From CAVVUC01 sp963751395 (GTDB taxonomy: Bacteria > Verrucomicrobiota > Verrucomicrobiia > Chthoniobacterales > Chthoniobacteraceae): a stretch of 64,000 nucleotides of DNA. This document shows positions 53,658 through 63,200 of this stretch, in pieces. The notes under the pieces are model-generated. The model was not told where the DNA came from, made no database searches, and worked only from the letters and a program-made list of their open reading frames with translations. Made by a program: the position numbers and the translations under genes. Positions within the stretch are counted from its first letter, which is position 1; the number at the start of each line of letters is the position of its first letter. The stretch spans positions 1,860,001 through 1,924,000 of the forward strand of contig CAVVUC010000002.1 in NCBI GenBank assembly GCA_963751395.1, given 5' to 3'.

Positions 53658-55230
53658 ATGAAAACCAACTCGCTCCCTCATGCCGCTGAATGCCTTCAAA
53701 CCCCATCCTCGGAAATCGCCACGCGCCGGGTGCGGCGAAAGGCCATATCGTTGTAGTTGAGCTGGCGGGCGGCGCTGGCGACCATTCTCCCAATCGCGTT
53801 CCTGGCGATGGTGCCCCTGCATGTTGACGCGGCCACATGCATATGGTTCGTGACCACCGGCACATGGAACGTGCCGGGCAACTGGCTCGGCGGTTCCGTG
53901 CCGACCTCGAGTGACGATGCCTATATCAACAACGGGACCGCCTCTGCGCCTGCGGGTGTTTCGGGAACTGCCAGCGATCTTAACATTAATGTAGGCACGC
54001 TGAACATCAACGGGGGAACCGTGACCAGCTACCGCGACTATCTGGGCTACTACCATGCCCGCTCCGTTGGCACGGCAACCGTCACCAGCGGCACCTGGCA
54101 AAATTACTCCCTCTACGTCGGCAACGCTGGCACCGGTACACTGAATGTTAACGGAGGGACTGTGACCAACATAATCGCCATGTTAGGCAGCAACTCCGGC
54201 GCTGTCGGCACGGCAACCGTCTCCAGCGGAACTTGGAGGTCCAGGAATCTCTACATCGGCGGTTACGGCACCGGCACACTGAACCTCAACGGAGGGACTG
54301 TGACCGACACCTACGGCTATCTGGGCTACTACGATGCTCGCTCCGTCGGCACGGCAACCGTCACCAGCGGCACTTGGCAAAATTACTACCTCTACGTTGG
54401 CGACGCTGGCACCGGCACGCTGAACATCAACGGCGGCACCGTCACAGGCTCTACCGGCTACATCGGCTACTCTGGAAGCTCAGTCGGCACGGCGACGGTC
54501 ACCAGCGGCATCTGGAGCAATTCCGGCCCTCTCTACGTTGGCCGCTCCGGTACCGGCACCCTGAATCTAACTGGCAGCGGTGTCGTTACCATCGCCAGCG
54601 GCACCGGGACGTTGACTCTCGCCCAAGATGCAGGCTCGGCAGGCACGCTGAACATCGGCACGGGTGGCAGTGCCGGGACGCTGAATGCCAGCAGTCGTCG
54701 CTGCTGGCAGCGGCACGGCCACCGTGAACTTCAACCATACCGGCAACTACACTTTCGCTCCGCAGCTCACTATTGCAATGACCGTGACCAAACTCGGTAA
54801 TGGCATCACCACCCTCACCGCCAGCAACAGTTACACCGGCGCGACGAATGTGAACGCCGGAACGCTGGCCTTTGCCGTGAGCGAGAAGTTGACGGGCGGG
54901 TTGAACATCGCCAGCAGCGGCACGGCGGTGCTGACGGCGCACACGGGAGGCGCGGCGAACGTGAAGGTGCTCGACCTTTCGTCGTTGACGATCTCAGGAA
55001 CCACACCGTTTGCAGGGGGCGGGGATAAGGAGGCGAACCTCATCGTGGATGAAATCGTGGATTCCGCTTCCTGCCCGACTTTGAACGCAGCAATTCCCTA
55101 CGACTTGCAGATGGCTGGCAGCGGCCTCGCTTCGTCGGCACCAGTGCCCGAGCCCGGGACGATTGGTTTGCTGGCTGCGGGTGTGCTTTGTGTGTTCGCC
55201 TTCCGGCTGAGGGCTTCCCTCCGGAGATAA
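53658..55230 (+). pseudogene. Autotransporter-repeat PEP-CTERM protein, interrupted twice
   Basis: A likely N-terminus MKTNSLPHAAECLQTP starts at ATG 53658, but the frame meets TAG at 53754-53756 and then continues into a hydrophobic signal (LATILPIAFLAMVPLHVDAA). If TTG 53757 is used, the product still has a signal peptide. The body has repeats of about 45 residues (SVGTATVTSGTWQNYxLYVGxAGTGTLN). Near 54690 the frame shifts by one base; the rest (SGTATVNFNHTGNYTF, NSYTGATNVNAGTLAF) ends in a PEP-CTERM anchor VPEPGTIGLLAAGVLCVFAF plus RLR. Probably an exopolysaccharide-associated surface protein when intact. Confidence 0.7.
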
Positions 55231-55233
55231 ATC

Positions 55234-55348
55234 GGTTGTCAAAAGTCTTTCCCGACTGGAGGGCACCGCGCCGTCGGTGCCTTTCCAGGAGGCAACGGCG
55301 CGCTTTCCTCCAAACCTCTCCGCGATTAGGAAAAGACTTTTGGCAACC
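55234..55348. repeat. Palindromic element between convergent genes
   Basis: GGTTGTCAAAAGTCTTTCC (55234-55252) faces its near-perfect complement at 55329-55348, with an inner GGCACCG-N6-CGGTGCC hairpin at 55262-55281. It fills the gap between the convergent PEP-CTERM and ABC permease genes, so it could act as a two-way terminator or be a small mobile repeat. Confidence 0.75.
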
Positions 55349-55351
55349 AAT

Positions 55352-56200
55352 CTAAGCTTTGAAATCGCGCTGCTCGAAGTAAAACCAACCCGCGATCAAA
55401 AACGTGGCATCGATCGCGAGTAGAAAGGCATAGTCCTCGATCATGCGTGTCCAGGGGATGTGTGCCTCGAAGATCCGCAGCCATGCCGACATGTGGGTGG
55501 TCAGGAAGTAGAACTTGATGCTTTCGAAATAGGGAATGTGCCGGAAAATCCAGTCGAGGAAGAAATAGGAAAGCGTGAGGATCGTCGCGGCGGCCGGCTT
55601 CATGTTGAAGCAGGAAAACATGAACGCCAGCGCGGTGATGCTCATCAGGCTAAGTGCCACGAGCGGCAGGGCACAAAGGTATCGCGCGATTCCGGGAGCG
55701 AGTTGGTGAAAGGCAACCAGTCCCTCCTCGGGCACAAAGACGAAGAGCCCGCCAAATCCGCGATAGGCAGCCCCTGTGAGCAGCGCGGTAACACCGATGA
55801 AAATCAGCAGGACAAAGGTATAGATCGCCGACGAAAGCGCCTTGATCGCGATCACTCTTGCTCTCGATACCGGACGACAAAGAATCATCCGCATCGTCCC
55901 GTCCTCGACCTCCTTGCTAACGACGTCGCCGGCGACCAGCGCCAGATAGAGCGCGCCCAGAATAAAGATGGAGCTGGAAAGAATGATGAATGCCAGAGTT
56001 ACACCTGAAAAGTAATCCTCGAAGAGATAGCCGCTCTGGTCCTCGATCAGATGCCGGAAGGCGCGCTGCACTTTCGGTAACTGAAGAAAGAAGAGCACCA
56101 GTATTTCCAGCAGGAGAAAGGCGCCGAAGCCAATGTAAGTGCGCTTGCGGGCAAACATCTTGTGCAACTCGCCGTATAGCTGGAGGAGGAAGAGGTTCAT
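55352..56200 (-). CDS. ABC-2 type transporter permease
   Basis: A 282-residue protein with six membrane helices (about 20-38, 62-88, 110-140, 150-165, 175-205, 255-275), including the ABC-2 pattern VSKEVEDGTMRMILCRPVSR in the coupling loop. It pairs with the ATPase encoded just upstream, whose stop overlaps this ATG (ATGA). The exported substrate is unknown. Confidence 0.88.
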   Translation of the reverse strand: MNLFLLQLYGELHKMFARKRTYIGFGAFLLLEILVLFFLQLPKVQRAFRHLIEDQSGYLFEDYFSGVTLAFIILSSSIFILGALYLALVAGDVVSKEVEDGTMRMILCRPVSRARVIAIKALSSAIYTFVLLIFIGVTALLTGAAYRGFGGLFVFVPEEGLVAFHQLAPGIARYLCALPLVALSLMSITALAFMFSCFNMKPAAATILTLSYFFLDWIFRHIPYFESIKFYFLTTHMSAWLRIFEAHIPWTRMIEDYAFLLAIDATFLIAGWFYFEQRDFKA

Positions 56201-57096
56201 TTCATTCCGGCGGACTGTGCCGTGCTTACTTTGAGATAGAAATCCTCGAGCGTGGGCCGCAGCGGTTCGAGAGCGCGCAGTTGGAGACCGGCTCCGACAA
56301 TCCGCGACACCACTGCGGCGATATCCTTGCTGTCATCCAGTTCGATCACGTTGTCCGACTCGATCCGCGCGCCCGATTCCGCAGCAAGACGGGCGGCGGC
56401 TGTCCAGTCGCTCACATCCAGACGGTAACGCTTCCCCTTCCCTGCGATGTCCACCATTCGTCCCTGAAACACCAGTGAGCCTTGATTCAGAATCGCGATG
56501 CTTTCACAGGTCTGCTCCACCTCGGAGAGCAGATGCGACGAAAGCAGCACGGTCAGCCCGCGCTCATGGCAGAGCCGCTGGACAAGCGTGCGCACTTCAT
56601 GGATGCCCTCGGGATCGAGTCCCTCGGTTGGTTCGTCGAGCAGCACGAGCGCCGGATCGGGCAGGAGCGCCTGAGCCAGGGCGAGGCGCTGCCGCATTCC
56701 GTGACTGTAAGTGCGCACCGGATCGCCGATACGTTTGGTCAGATCGACCAACTCGACGACCTCGCGCAAACGGTCATCCGGCACGCGAGTCGAGTAACTG
56801 GTGAATATCTTCAAGTTCCGCCAGCCGCTGAGGTATTCGTAGAAGCCCGGTGTCTCGAAGATCGCCCCGACCCGGGCGAGAGCCCGGCCGCGATGACGCT
56901 GCACCGAGATGCCATCGATGAACGCCTCGCCGGCATTCGGATGCACCTGCCCAAGCAGGATGCCGAATGTCGTGCTCTTGCCCGCGCCGTTGTGGCCCAG
57001 CAACCCGAAGATCTGGCCCCACTGCACATCGAGAGTCAGTTCTTTCAGGGCGGGCTTTCCGTTAAAAGACTTGGAGACCTTCTCGATGTGAATCAT
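56197..57096 (-). CDS. ABC transporter ATP-binding protein
   Basis: A 299-residue ATPase: Walker A GHNGAGKST, Q-loop in AIFETPGFYEYL, signature YSHGMRQRLALAQALL, Walker B LVLLDEPTEGLD, H-loop SSHLLSEVEQ. Closest in type to multidrug or lantibiotic-immunity exporters (DrrA/CcmA-like). The C-terminal 80 residues form an accessory domain. All catalytic motifs are intact, unlike the ATPase at 50108. Two-gene operon with the permease. Confidence 0.9.
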   Translation of the reverse strand: MIHIEKVSKSFNGKPALKELTLDVQWGQIFGLLGHNGAGKSTTFGILLGQVHPNAGEAFIDGISVQRHRGRALARVGAIFETPGFYEYLSGWRNLKIFTSYSTRVPDDRLREVVELVDLTKRIGDPVRTYSHGMRQRLALAQALLPDPALVLLDEPTEGLDPEGIHEVRTLVQRLCHERGLTVLLSSHLLSEVEQTCESIAILNQGSLVFQGRMVDIAGKGKRYRLDVSDWTAAARLAAESGARIESDNVIELDDSKDIAAVVSRIVGAGLQLRALEPLRPTLEDFYLKVSTAQSAGMK

Positions 57097-57126
57097 GACA
57101 GGGTAAGACGCGGGAGAGTGACGCTG

Positions 57127-57654
57127 CTACTGCTGGCTGGTGGAGAATTTGAGATCCTTGGTCGCATGCCCGTCGGCGTAGAGGACGTTCACTTTGTTGG
57201 CTGTGTCGGGATGAAATCCCTCCTTGTCGGATAGAATGGGAATCCGGCTCTTCTCCTTGATCACACTTAGAAAATTCAAGCTGGCAAGCGGCTGATTGCT
57301 CAGCGCGTTGTTCCAGTAATAGCTGGTGCCGGTTTCCTCGGCAAGGTGCTGCTTGTCGGCGGGACACGCGAAGACCTTCGGATCGGAGACATAACGATCA
57401 AGCGTGTTGTCGATCACAGGAACATCCTCGGCCTTGCTGGAGCGGCCCGCTCTGAGGTCGGGCAAAATCATGTTGTTTTCGCCAAGGTAAAGATTCAGCG
57501 CGATCCCGATCTGCCTGATGTTGCTGAGGCATGCCACGGATTGCGCGTTGTGCCGGATGCTCAGCGAGACCGGCACGGCGATGCCGCACAGGATGGCGAT
57601 GACCACGATGACGACGAGCATTTCGATGAGAGTGAACGCGCGGAGGCTGTTCAT
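57127..57654 (-). CDS. Type IV prepilin-like protein (pseudopilin)
   Basis: A 175-residue protein with a prepilin N-terminus: MNSLRAFTLIEMLVVIVVIAI, cleavage expected before the Phe with Glu at +5. The globular part has SNIRQIGIALNLYLGENN and ends with LYADGHATKDLKF, the DG-type end of the many Verrucomicrobial and planctomycete prepilin-like proteins. It is translocated by a type II secretion/type IV pilus-like machinery. It sits 31 bases upstream of the ABC genes on the same strand. Confidence 0.88.
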   Translation of the reverse strand: MNSLRAFTLIEMLVVIVVIAILCGIAVPVSLSIRHNAQSVACLSNIRQIGIALNLYLGENNMILPDLRAGRSSKAEDVPVIDNTLDRYVSDPKVFACPADKQHLAEETGTSYYWNNALSNQPLASLNFLSVIKEKSRIPILSDKEGFHPDTANKVNVLYADGHATKDLKFSTSQQ

Positions 57655-57662
57655 GGGTTGTG

Positions 57663-58217
57663 TTACCTGGCCTGCATGCTGCGTTGCATCTGTTCGATGA
57701 GCGGAGCCAGGTCGAGCTTTGTCTGGGCGCTGGCCTCGCTGTAGAATGACCGCAGACCCTGATGGATGATGCGCTGCGCATTGTTGTCGAGCTTCGGAGC
57801 CTCCTCGGGCTGGTGCTTGCGCATTTCCTCGAGGGTTTTTTCGACGAATTTTTTGCGCTTCTCGGGCGGCATTTTGTTGAAGGCATCCATCATCTGGCTG
57901 AACCCGACCGGCAGTGTCAGGTCCAGAAACCTGGCCTGCTCCTCGGGCGTGAGTGAGCGGAAAAACTTGTCCATCCCATGCTCCCTGCGCAGTTCGCGGC
58001 GCTCCTCGTAGGTGAGCTGATTGAGTTGATTCGCAGCCTTGGTGAGGATCTTGTCCCGCTCCTTCTGCGATTGCTCAGGCGTCAACTGATGCGTCCGAAT
58101 ATACTCGCCAACGGCCTCGGGGCTTGGCCTTGCAGAGCGGGCAAAAAAGACAATCGCTCCAGCGACCACCCAGACGCCGATCAGCGCGATAATGGCGGTC
58201 GTTCGAGTGGAGTTCAT
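57663..58217 (-). CDS. Membrane-anchored helical protein of unknown function
   Basis: A 184-residue protein with one N-terminal transmembrane helix (residues 7-25, TAIIALIGVWVVAGAIVFF) and a charged, helical periplasmic part (KERDKILTKAANQLNQLTYEERR; PPEKRKKFVEKTLEEMRKH). ATG 58217 gives this anchor; the longer frame to 58640 shadows the GH5 gene. It lies eight bases before the prepilin gene and is probably co-transcribed with it and the ABC exporter. No family recognised. Confidence 0.8.
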   Translation of the reverse strand: MNSTRTTAIIALIGVWVVAGAIVFFARSARPSPEAVGEYIRTHQLTPEQSQKERDKILTKAANQLNQLTYEERRELRREHGMDKFFRSLTPEEQARFLDLTLPVGFSQMMDAFNKMPPEKRKKFVEKTLEEMRKHQPEEAPKLDNNAQRIIHQGLRSFYSEASAQTKLDLAPLIEQMQRSMQAR

Positions 58218-58380
58218 AGGCGGATCATAGCGCATGTCCCCGTCGAGGGCGAGAGCCTTGCGTTTGCGTGTTCGGCGCGGCATTTGCGAGTCCCCTGCCC
58301 GCCCGTCAGTAAGTTGGGATCCGTTCTTGCCGGATGCAAAAGCCGTGCATTGTCCGGTGCCGGACTTTACGTTCGCCGCC

Positions 58381-59508
58381 ATGCCAAACAACAATTCCCC
58401 AACAATGCATTGCGCCGCTTCAAGCGGACGAACATTGATCTTCGCAAGCCTGCTGTTCCTTTTGCTGACGCTGCCGGTCTGGTCGGCTGAGAAGACTCCT
58501 TTCAAAGTCAGCCGGGGCACCAACATTTCCCACTGGCTGAGCCAGAGCAACCGCCGCGGGGCCGAGCGGCGCAACTGGTTCACCAAGGAAGACGTGGCGT
58601 ATCTCGCCGGACTTGGGTTCGACCACTTGCGTCTGCCCATCGACGAGGAACAAATGTGGGATGCCGAAGGGAAACCCGAGTCGGAAGCATTCGCCCTGCT
58701 GAATAATGCGCTGGATTGGTGCGCCGAATATCATCTGAGCGCGATTGTGGACCTGCACATCCTTCGCTCGCATCATTTCAACGAGAAGGAGCGCCCGCTC
58801 TGGAGCAAGCCCGAAGCGCAGGAGCGCTTTTTCCAGTGCTGGCGCGAGCTGTCCGACACCATGCGCAGCCGTCCCCTGGAACGGGTCGCTTACGAGTTGA
58901 TGAACGAGCCCGTGGCCGACAATCCCGATGACTGGAACAAGCTGGTCGCGAAAGCCGTGGCGGTCATCCGCGAGCGCGAACCGCAACGAGTGATCGTCAT
59001 CGGCTCGAATCGCTGGCAGTCCGCGGACACATTCGATCAGCTCCGAGTGCCGCCGGACGATCCGCATCTGCTGCTCAGTTTTCATTTCTACGAACCGTTT
59101 CTGCTGACTCATCACGGTGCCAGTTGGGTGAACATCGGGCGCTACAAAGGCCCCGTCCAGTATCCGGGGATCACGGTCGCCGAGGGCGATCTTGCAGAGG
59201 TTCCGGAACCGTTGAGGCAGCAGATCAGCCAGCAAAACGGCGACTGGAATCGCACCCGGATCGCGGAGAAGATGGCCAGGCCGCTCGCAGTGGCGCAACG
59301 GACAGGTCTCCCGCTTTACTGCGGCGAATGGGGGTGCTTTCCGACAGTGCCGCGTAGTGCGCGGCTCAATTGGTATCGCGACATGGCCAGCGTTCTGAAG
59401 GAAAAAGGCGTGGCCTGGGCGACGTGGGATTACAAGGGCGGCTTCGGGCTGCGCGGGGCAAACGGCAAGGCAGATGAGGAGTTGATCGGCATCCTGTTGT
59501 CGAAATAA
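58381..59508 (+). CDS. Secreted glycoside hydrolase family 5 (cellulase-like)
   Basis: A 375-residue protein with a signal peptide (to about residue 36, VWSA). It has the GH5 (beta/alpha)8 barrel: RGTNISHWLSQ, HLRLPIDEEQMW, IVDLHI, acid/base Glu in YELMNEPVAD, FHFYEP, nucleophile Glu in YCGEWGCFP and WATWDYKGGFG. Hydrolyses beta-1,4- or related beta-glucans/mannans outside the cytoplasm. It is divergent from the preceding three-gene unit. Confidence 0.92.
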   Translation: MPNNNSPTMHCAASSGRTLIFASLLFLLLTLPVWSAEKTPFKVSRGTNISHWLSQSNRRGAERRNWFTKEDVAYLAGLGFDHLRLPIDEEQMWDAEGKPESEAFALLNNALDWCAEYHLSAIVDLHILRSHHFNEKERPLWSKPEAQERFFQCWRELSDTMRSRPLERVAYELMNEPVADNPDDWNKLVAKAVAVIREREPQRVIVIGSNRWQSADTFDQLRVPPDDPHLLLSFHFYEPFLLTHHGASWVNIGRYKGPVQYPGITVAEGDLAEVPEPLRQQISQQNGDWNRTRIAEKMARPLAVAQRTGLPLYCGEWGCFPTVPRSARLNWYRDMASVLKEKGVAWATWDYKGGFGLRGANGKADEELIGILLSK

Positions 59509-59593
59509 GGAAGCAAATGTGCGCAACCGCTTGCGTTCATCGGGGTAAATTGATAGCGAGATTCATGGCATCCCGGCAGTTCCCTCAATAAAA

Positions 59594-59974
59594 ATGAACA
59601 AGCACAAAATACTGATCATCGATGACGAAGCCCCCTTCACGCGCCTGGTGAAAATCACGCTGGAGGAAACCGGCGAATACCTGGTCATGGAAGACAACGA
59701 GGGCACCAATGCGGTGGAACTCGCAAGAGAACTCAACCCCGATCTGATTCTTCTGGACGTCATCATGCCCAAGACCGATGGCGGTGCGATCGCCTTCAAT
59801 TTTCGCTCCGACAGTCAACTGTCCAAAACGCCGATCGTGTTTCTAACGGCGGTCGTTTCAAAAGAGAGCGCCACGGTTCACAAGCAACTGGGCGGGTTTC
59901 CCTGTCTTGCAAAACCGATCACGCCCGAAGAATTGATTGCGTGTATTGCAGCAAACCTCAACGGTGCGGGCTGA
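59594..59974 (+). CDS. Single-domain response regulator (receiver)
   Basis: A 126-residue CheY-like receiver with Asp10/Asp11, phospho-acceptor Asp55 (LLDVIMPK), Thr85 and Lys107 (AKPIT). It is clearly paralogous to the receiver at 16139 (same length, FLTAVVSKE against FVTAIVRKK). No kinase adjoins, so it is an orphan receiver. Confidence 0.92.
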   Translation: MNKHKILIIDDEAPFTRLVKITLEETGEYLVMEDNEGTNAVELARELNPDLILLDVIMPKTDGGAIAFNFRSDSQLSKTPIVFLTAVVSKESATVHKQLGGFPCLAKPITPEELIACIAANLNGAG

Positions 59975-60066
59975 ATCGCGCGAATTCTGCCCGGCATTCG
60001 CCCCTGTAACCGGAGCGGCTTAAGCGACTCTGTTGCCGTTACGCGCCAAGGGCGGCGTGAAGTCCG

Positions 60067-60211
60067 GGCAGCACGGGCGTCCCGCCTGTTGACGAAGGCG
60101 TCTCCGCCTTCGCGAAGTTTTGTTACCTCGGATCAGACTTTCCGCGACCCAGCCGTTCTGAAAGTTCGTTTCGGCGCGACGCCGAAACCAACAGGCGGGG
60201 ACGCCTGTGCC
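60067..60211. repeat. Palindromic element (about 145 bp)
   Basis: Outer arms GGGCGTCCCGCCTGTTG (60075-60091) and CAACAGGCGGGGACGCC (60189-60205) are near-perfect complements; inside lie two hairpins, GAAGGCG-TCT-CGCCTTC and TTTCGGCG-CGA-CGCCGAAA, and a third weaker pair around AGACTTTC/GAAAGTT. It occupies most of the roughly 300-base gap between the receiver and the autotransporter-repeat gene, and no gene is seen in it. Confidence 0.8.
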
Positions 60212-60278
60212 ACCCAGGCTCTCGCGAATGCTTCCGGCTTTGAAATCGCCCGCAGTCTCTTCAGCGGGTGTCGAAAAC

Positions 60279-63200
60279 TCATCCCCGCCTTCTGAATCGC
60301 GCGAGGGCAATTTGCAGCGCGAGGCCGCCGGCGAGCGATGCCCATATGTCCGGCTCCGGAACTGGAATCAGCACGACGTCGTAACCTCCAGTCGCGCTGT
60401 TTGTTGAATAGTCTCCCGTGTAACTGATCACGAATTGGGTGGTGCCGAAAAAAATCGTCGGCACCGCTCCGTTGAACATGTTGCCGGTCGTGATCTGGTT
60501 TGCAAAGAAGCCGCTCACAGGACTCGCCCCCTCATTTCTGATGATGAAATACTTCTCGAGCGAAATGTTCGGGCCGCCCACGACATAGGACAAGGATTGA
60601 TCCGGTGGAGTGTAGCCGTTGAGAAGCGAGCCATCCAGATCGCCGGCCAGTGTAATATTGCCGCTTGTCTTGAGTTGATCGTAGCCGTTCGAACTCGCGC
60701 CGGCGTTGACGCCGCCGATCTCGACCGCGAGATGCCCGCCGGATCTCAGATTGAATGTCTTTGTGATGAACGAACCGGTGCCGTCGAAACCCGGCGCCAT
60801 CGTCCCGCCGCTCTGCACGGTCACGTCGCCGGCCGCGCCAACCCCGCCAAGCGTGGAAAGGTTATTTGCGAAGTGCGGACTGTTGACGGTGGAGCCGTTG
60901 AGGAAGAGGCGTCCGGCGTCGATGTTCGTAGGGCCTGTGAACCCGGCGTTCGACGTTCCGGAAATCGTAAGCGTGCCGGTACCGGTCTTGGTCAGAGCGC
61001 CGGTGCCGCTGAGCACGCCGCCCAGGTCAAAGCTGTTGCCGCCTGTATCAATCGTGCCGCCGGTGCCGCTCAGCGTGAACGCACGGCTGGAAGTAATCGT
61101 GCCGGTTGCCTGCAATGTGCCTTCGTCCAGAATCACGCCGCCGCCTGCATCTCCCAGATTTGAGTCGGAACTGATTTTCAACGTCCCTGCGTTGATGGTC
61201 GTGCCGCCCGAGTAAGTATTGGAGCCGCTGAGAGCCACCAAGCCGGAAGTCGATTTGGTCAAAGCCGCCGTGCCGCTGAGTGCCGTGCCGATCGTGCCGC
61301 TCTGCGCGAGATACGAGCTGCCTGTGAGCGTTCCGCTGCCGATGATCGAGCCGCTCGAGAGCGTGATCGCGCCGATCATTTCGTTGAATGTCTGCAAGTC
61401 CAGCGTGCCGCCGGAAACCGTCACCGCGCCGGTGTCCGCGAGCCGCTCGGAAGCGCCAAGCTGAAGTGTGCCGCTGTTGATCGTCGTGCCGCCGCTGTAG
61501 GAGCTTGATCCGTTCAAGAGCAAGGTGCCCGCGCCGTCCTTGACCAAACCACCCGTCCCACTCACACCGCCGCCAAGGGTCGTGCCCGCGGCCCCGCCCA
61601 CGGTGAGGGTTTGACCCGCGTTGGTGATGGCACCGCCGAGCGTGAGCGTGCCAGCGTCCGAGTTGATCTGGCTGGCACTGCCGAGCGTAATCGCGCCGTT
61701 GTAGGCGTTGGTGCCGCTGATGTTGCGCAAGGCGCCACCGTTCGAGATGCCGCTGCCACTCAGGGTCAATGACGGCGTTACGGTGATGTTGTTTTGCAAT
61801 TCCATCGCCCCGCCGGAATTGACGCTGAGGCCAGCGCCCGAGGAGACGTTCCCGTTCGTCAGAACGGCGCGCGAGTTACTGCTGACACTCAGGCCGTCAG
61901 CGAAACTGTGCGCGCTGGTGCCGGAGAGATTGAACACCGCGCCGGCCGTGCCATTGCCCACGACAAAGGCCGTGCCGTTGGCGACCTGCGTGCTGCCCGT
62001 GGTGAGCGTGCCGCCGTTAAAGGTGAACACGCTGCTCGTTCCAGTGTTCAAGAGCAGGGCGTCCGTGTTGATTGTCCCGCCGTTGAAGACGACGCTGCCA
62101 CGGCGCACATCCATCGTTCCGGTGAGGCCGGCGTTGGTCACTGTGAGCGTGCCATTGGTCACCGTCAGCACGTTGCCGCTGGAACTTCCAGTCTTGCCGA
62201 CATACAGCGCTCCTGCCGCCAGACGGCGCCTCCGGAGCCGATCGTGAGTTGATTGTTCGACCCGTTGTTGCCCAGGTTAACATCGCGGCTGATAGTCCAG
62301 ACCGAACCGGTGCCGGTGACGCTGACGATATTGCTGTTGCTCAACGAGCCGGTGCCGATCCATGCGTCGCGGTTGGTGGCAACCTGGCCGCCATTGGAAA
62401 TGGTGAGCTGACTGGTTCCGCCCGCATTGCCCACGAACAGATCGTTTCCCATGCTCCAGAGCGAACCGCTGCCGTCCACCAGCGCGGTGTTGCCGCTGGC
62501 GGAGTTGTAAAACCCAATGTGTCCCGAACCAGCGGTCGAGAGCCTGCCGCCGCTGGAAATCGTCAACGAGTTGCTGGTGCCGGTGATGCCGTCGTAGAAA
62601 TTGCCGGCATTGGTCCAGATCGAGCCGGTGCCTGTGATGAGGACCGAGTTTCCGTTGCCGCCCGTACTGTTGCCCAGGCCGGCATCCACCGCGCTGGTGA
62701 CGCTGCCGCCGCTGCTGATCACGAGCTGGTTGCCCGTGCCCGTGTTACCGACGTAGAGGGAATTGGTGTGGGTCCATTGCGAACCGCTTCCCGTCACGGT
62801 GGCCGTGCGGCTGGAGCCGGAATAGAAACCGGCGCCGAGGGTGTTGCCAGAAGTGTTCTGCACCACGCCGCCAGTCTGGATGAGAAGGCTCGTCGTGCCA
62901 TTGAATGCGCCGGTGCCGGCGGTCTGGAGGATGCCCGCGTTGACCGTGGTCGCGCCCGAGTAGGTGTTCGTTCCGCTGAGCGAAAGCGTTCCCGCGCCGT
63001 TCTTGATCAACGCGATGTCACCGATCCCTCCCGCCGTTCCCGCAATGCTTCCCGCGAAAGTCGTCGAGCCGCTTGCCGGGTTGATCGTCAACGTGCCGGT
63101 GGTGCTGGCCGTGCTGTTCTTGATCGTGCCGGTGGCATCGCCGCCGAGCGATGCCAGGCTGTCGCTGAAGGAGGCCAGGTTAAAAATGCCGCCGGAGTTG

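Noticed and set aside
54050..54600. Regular repeats as a possible CRISPR array
   Set aside because: The repeats are in frame, degenerate and encode the protein repeats of the PEP-CTERM gene; there are no constant direct repeats with spacers and no cas genes.
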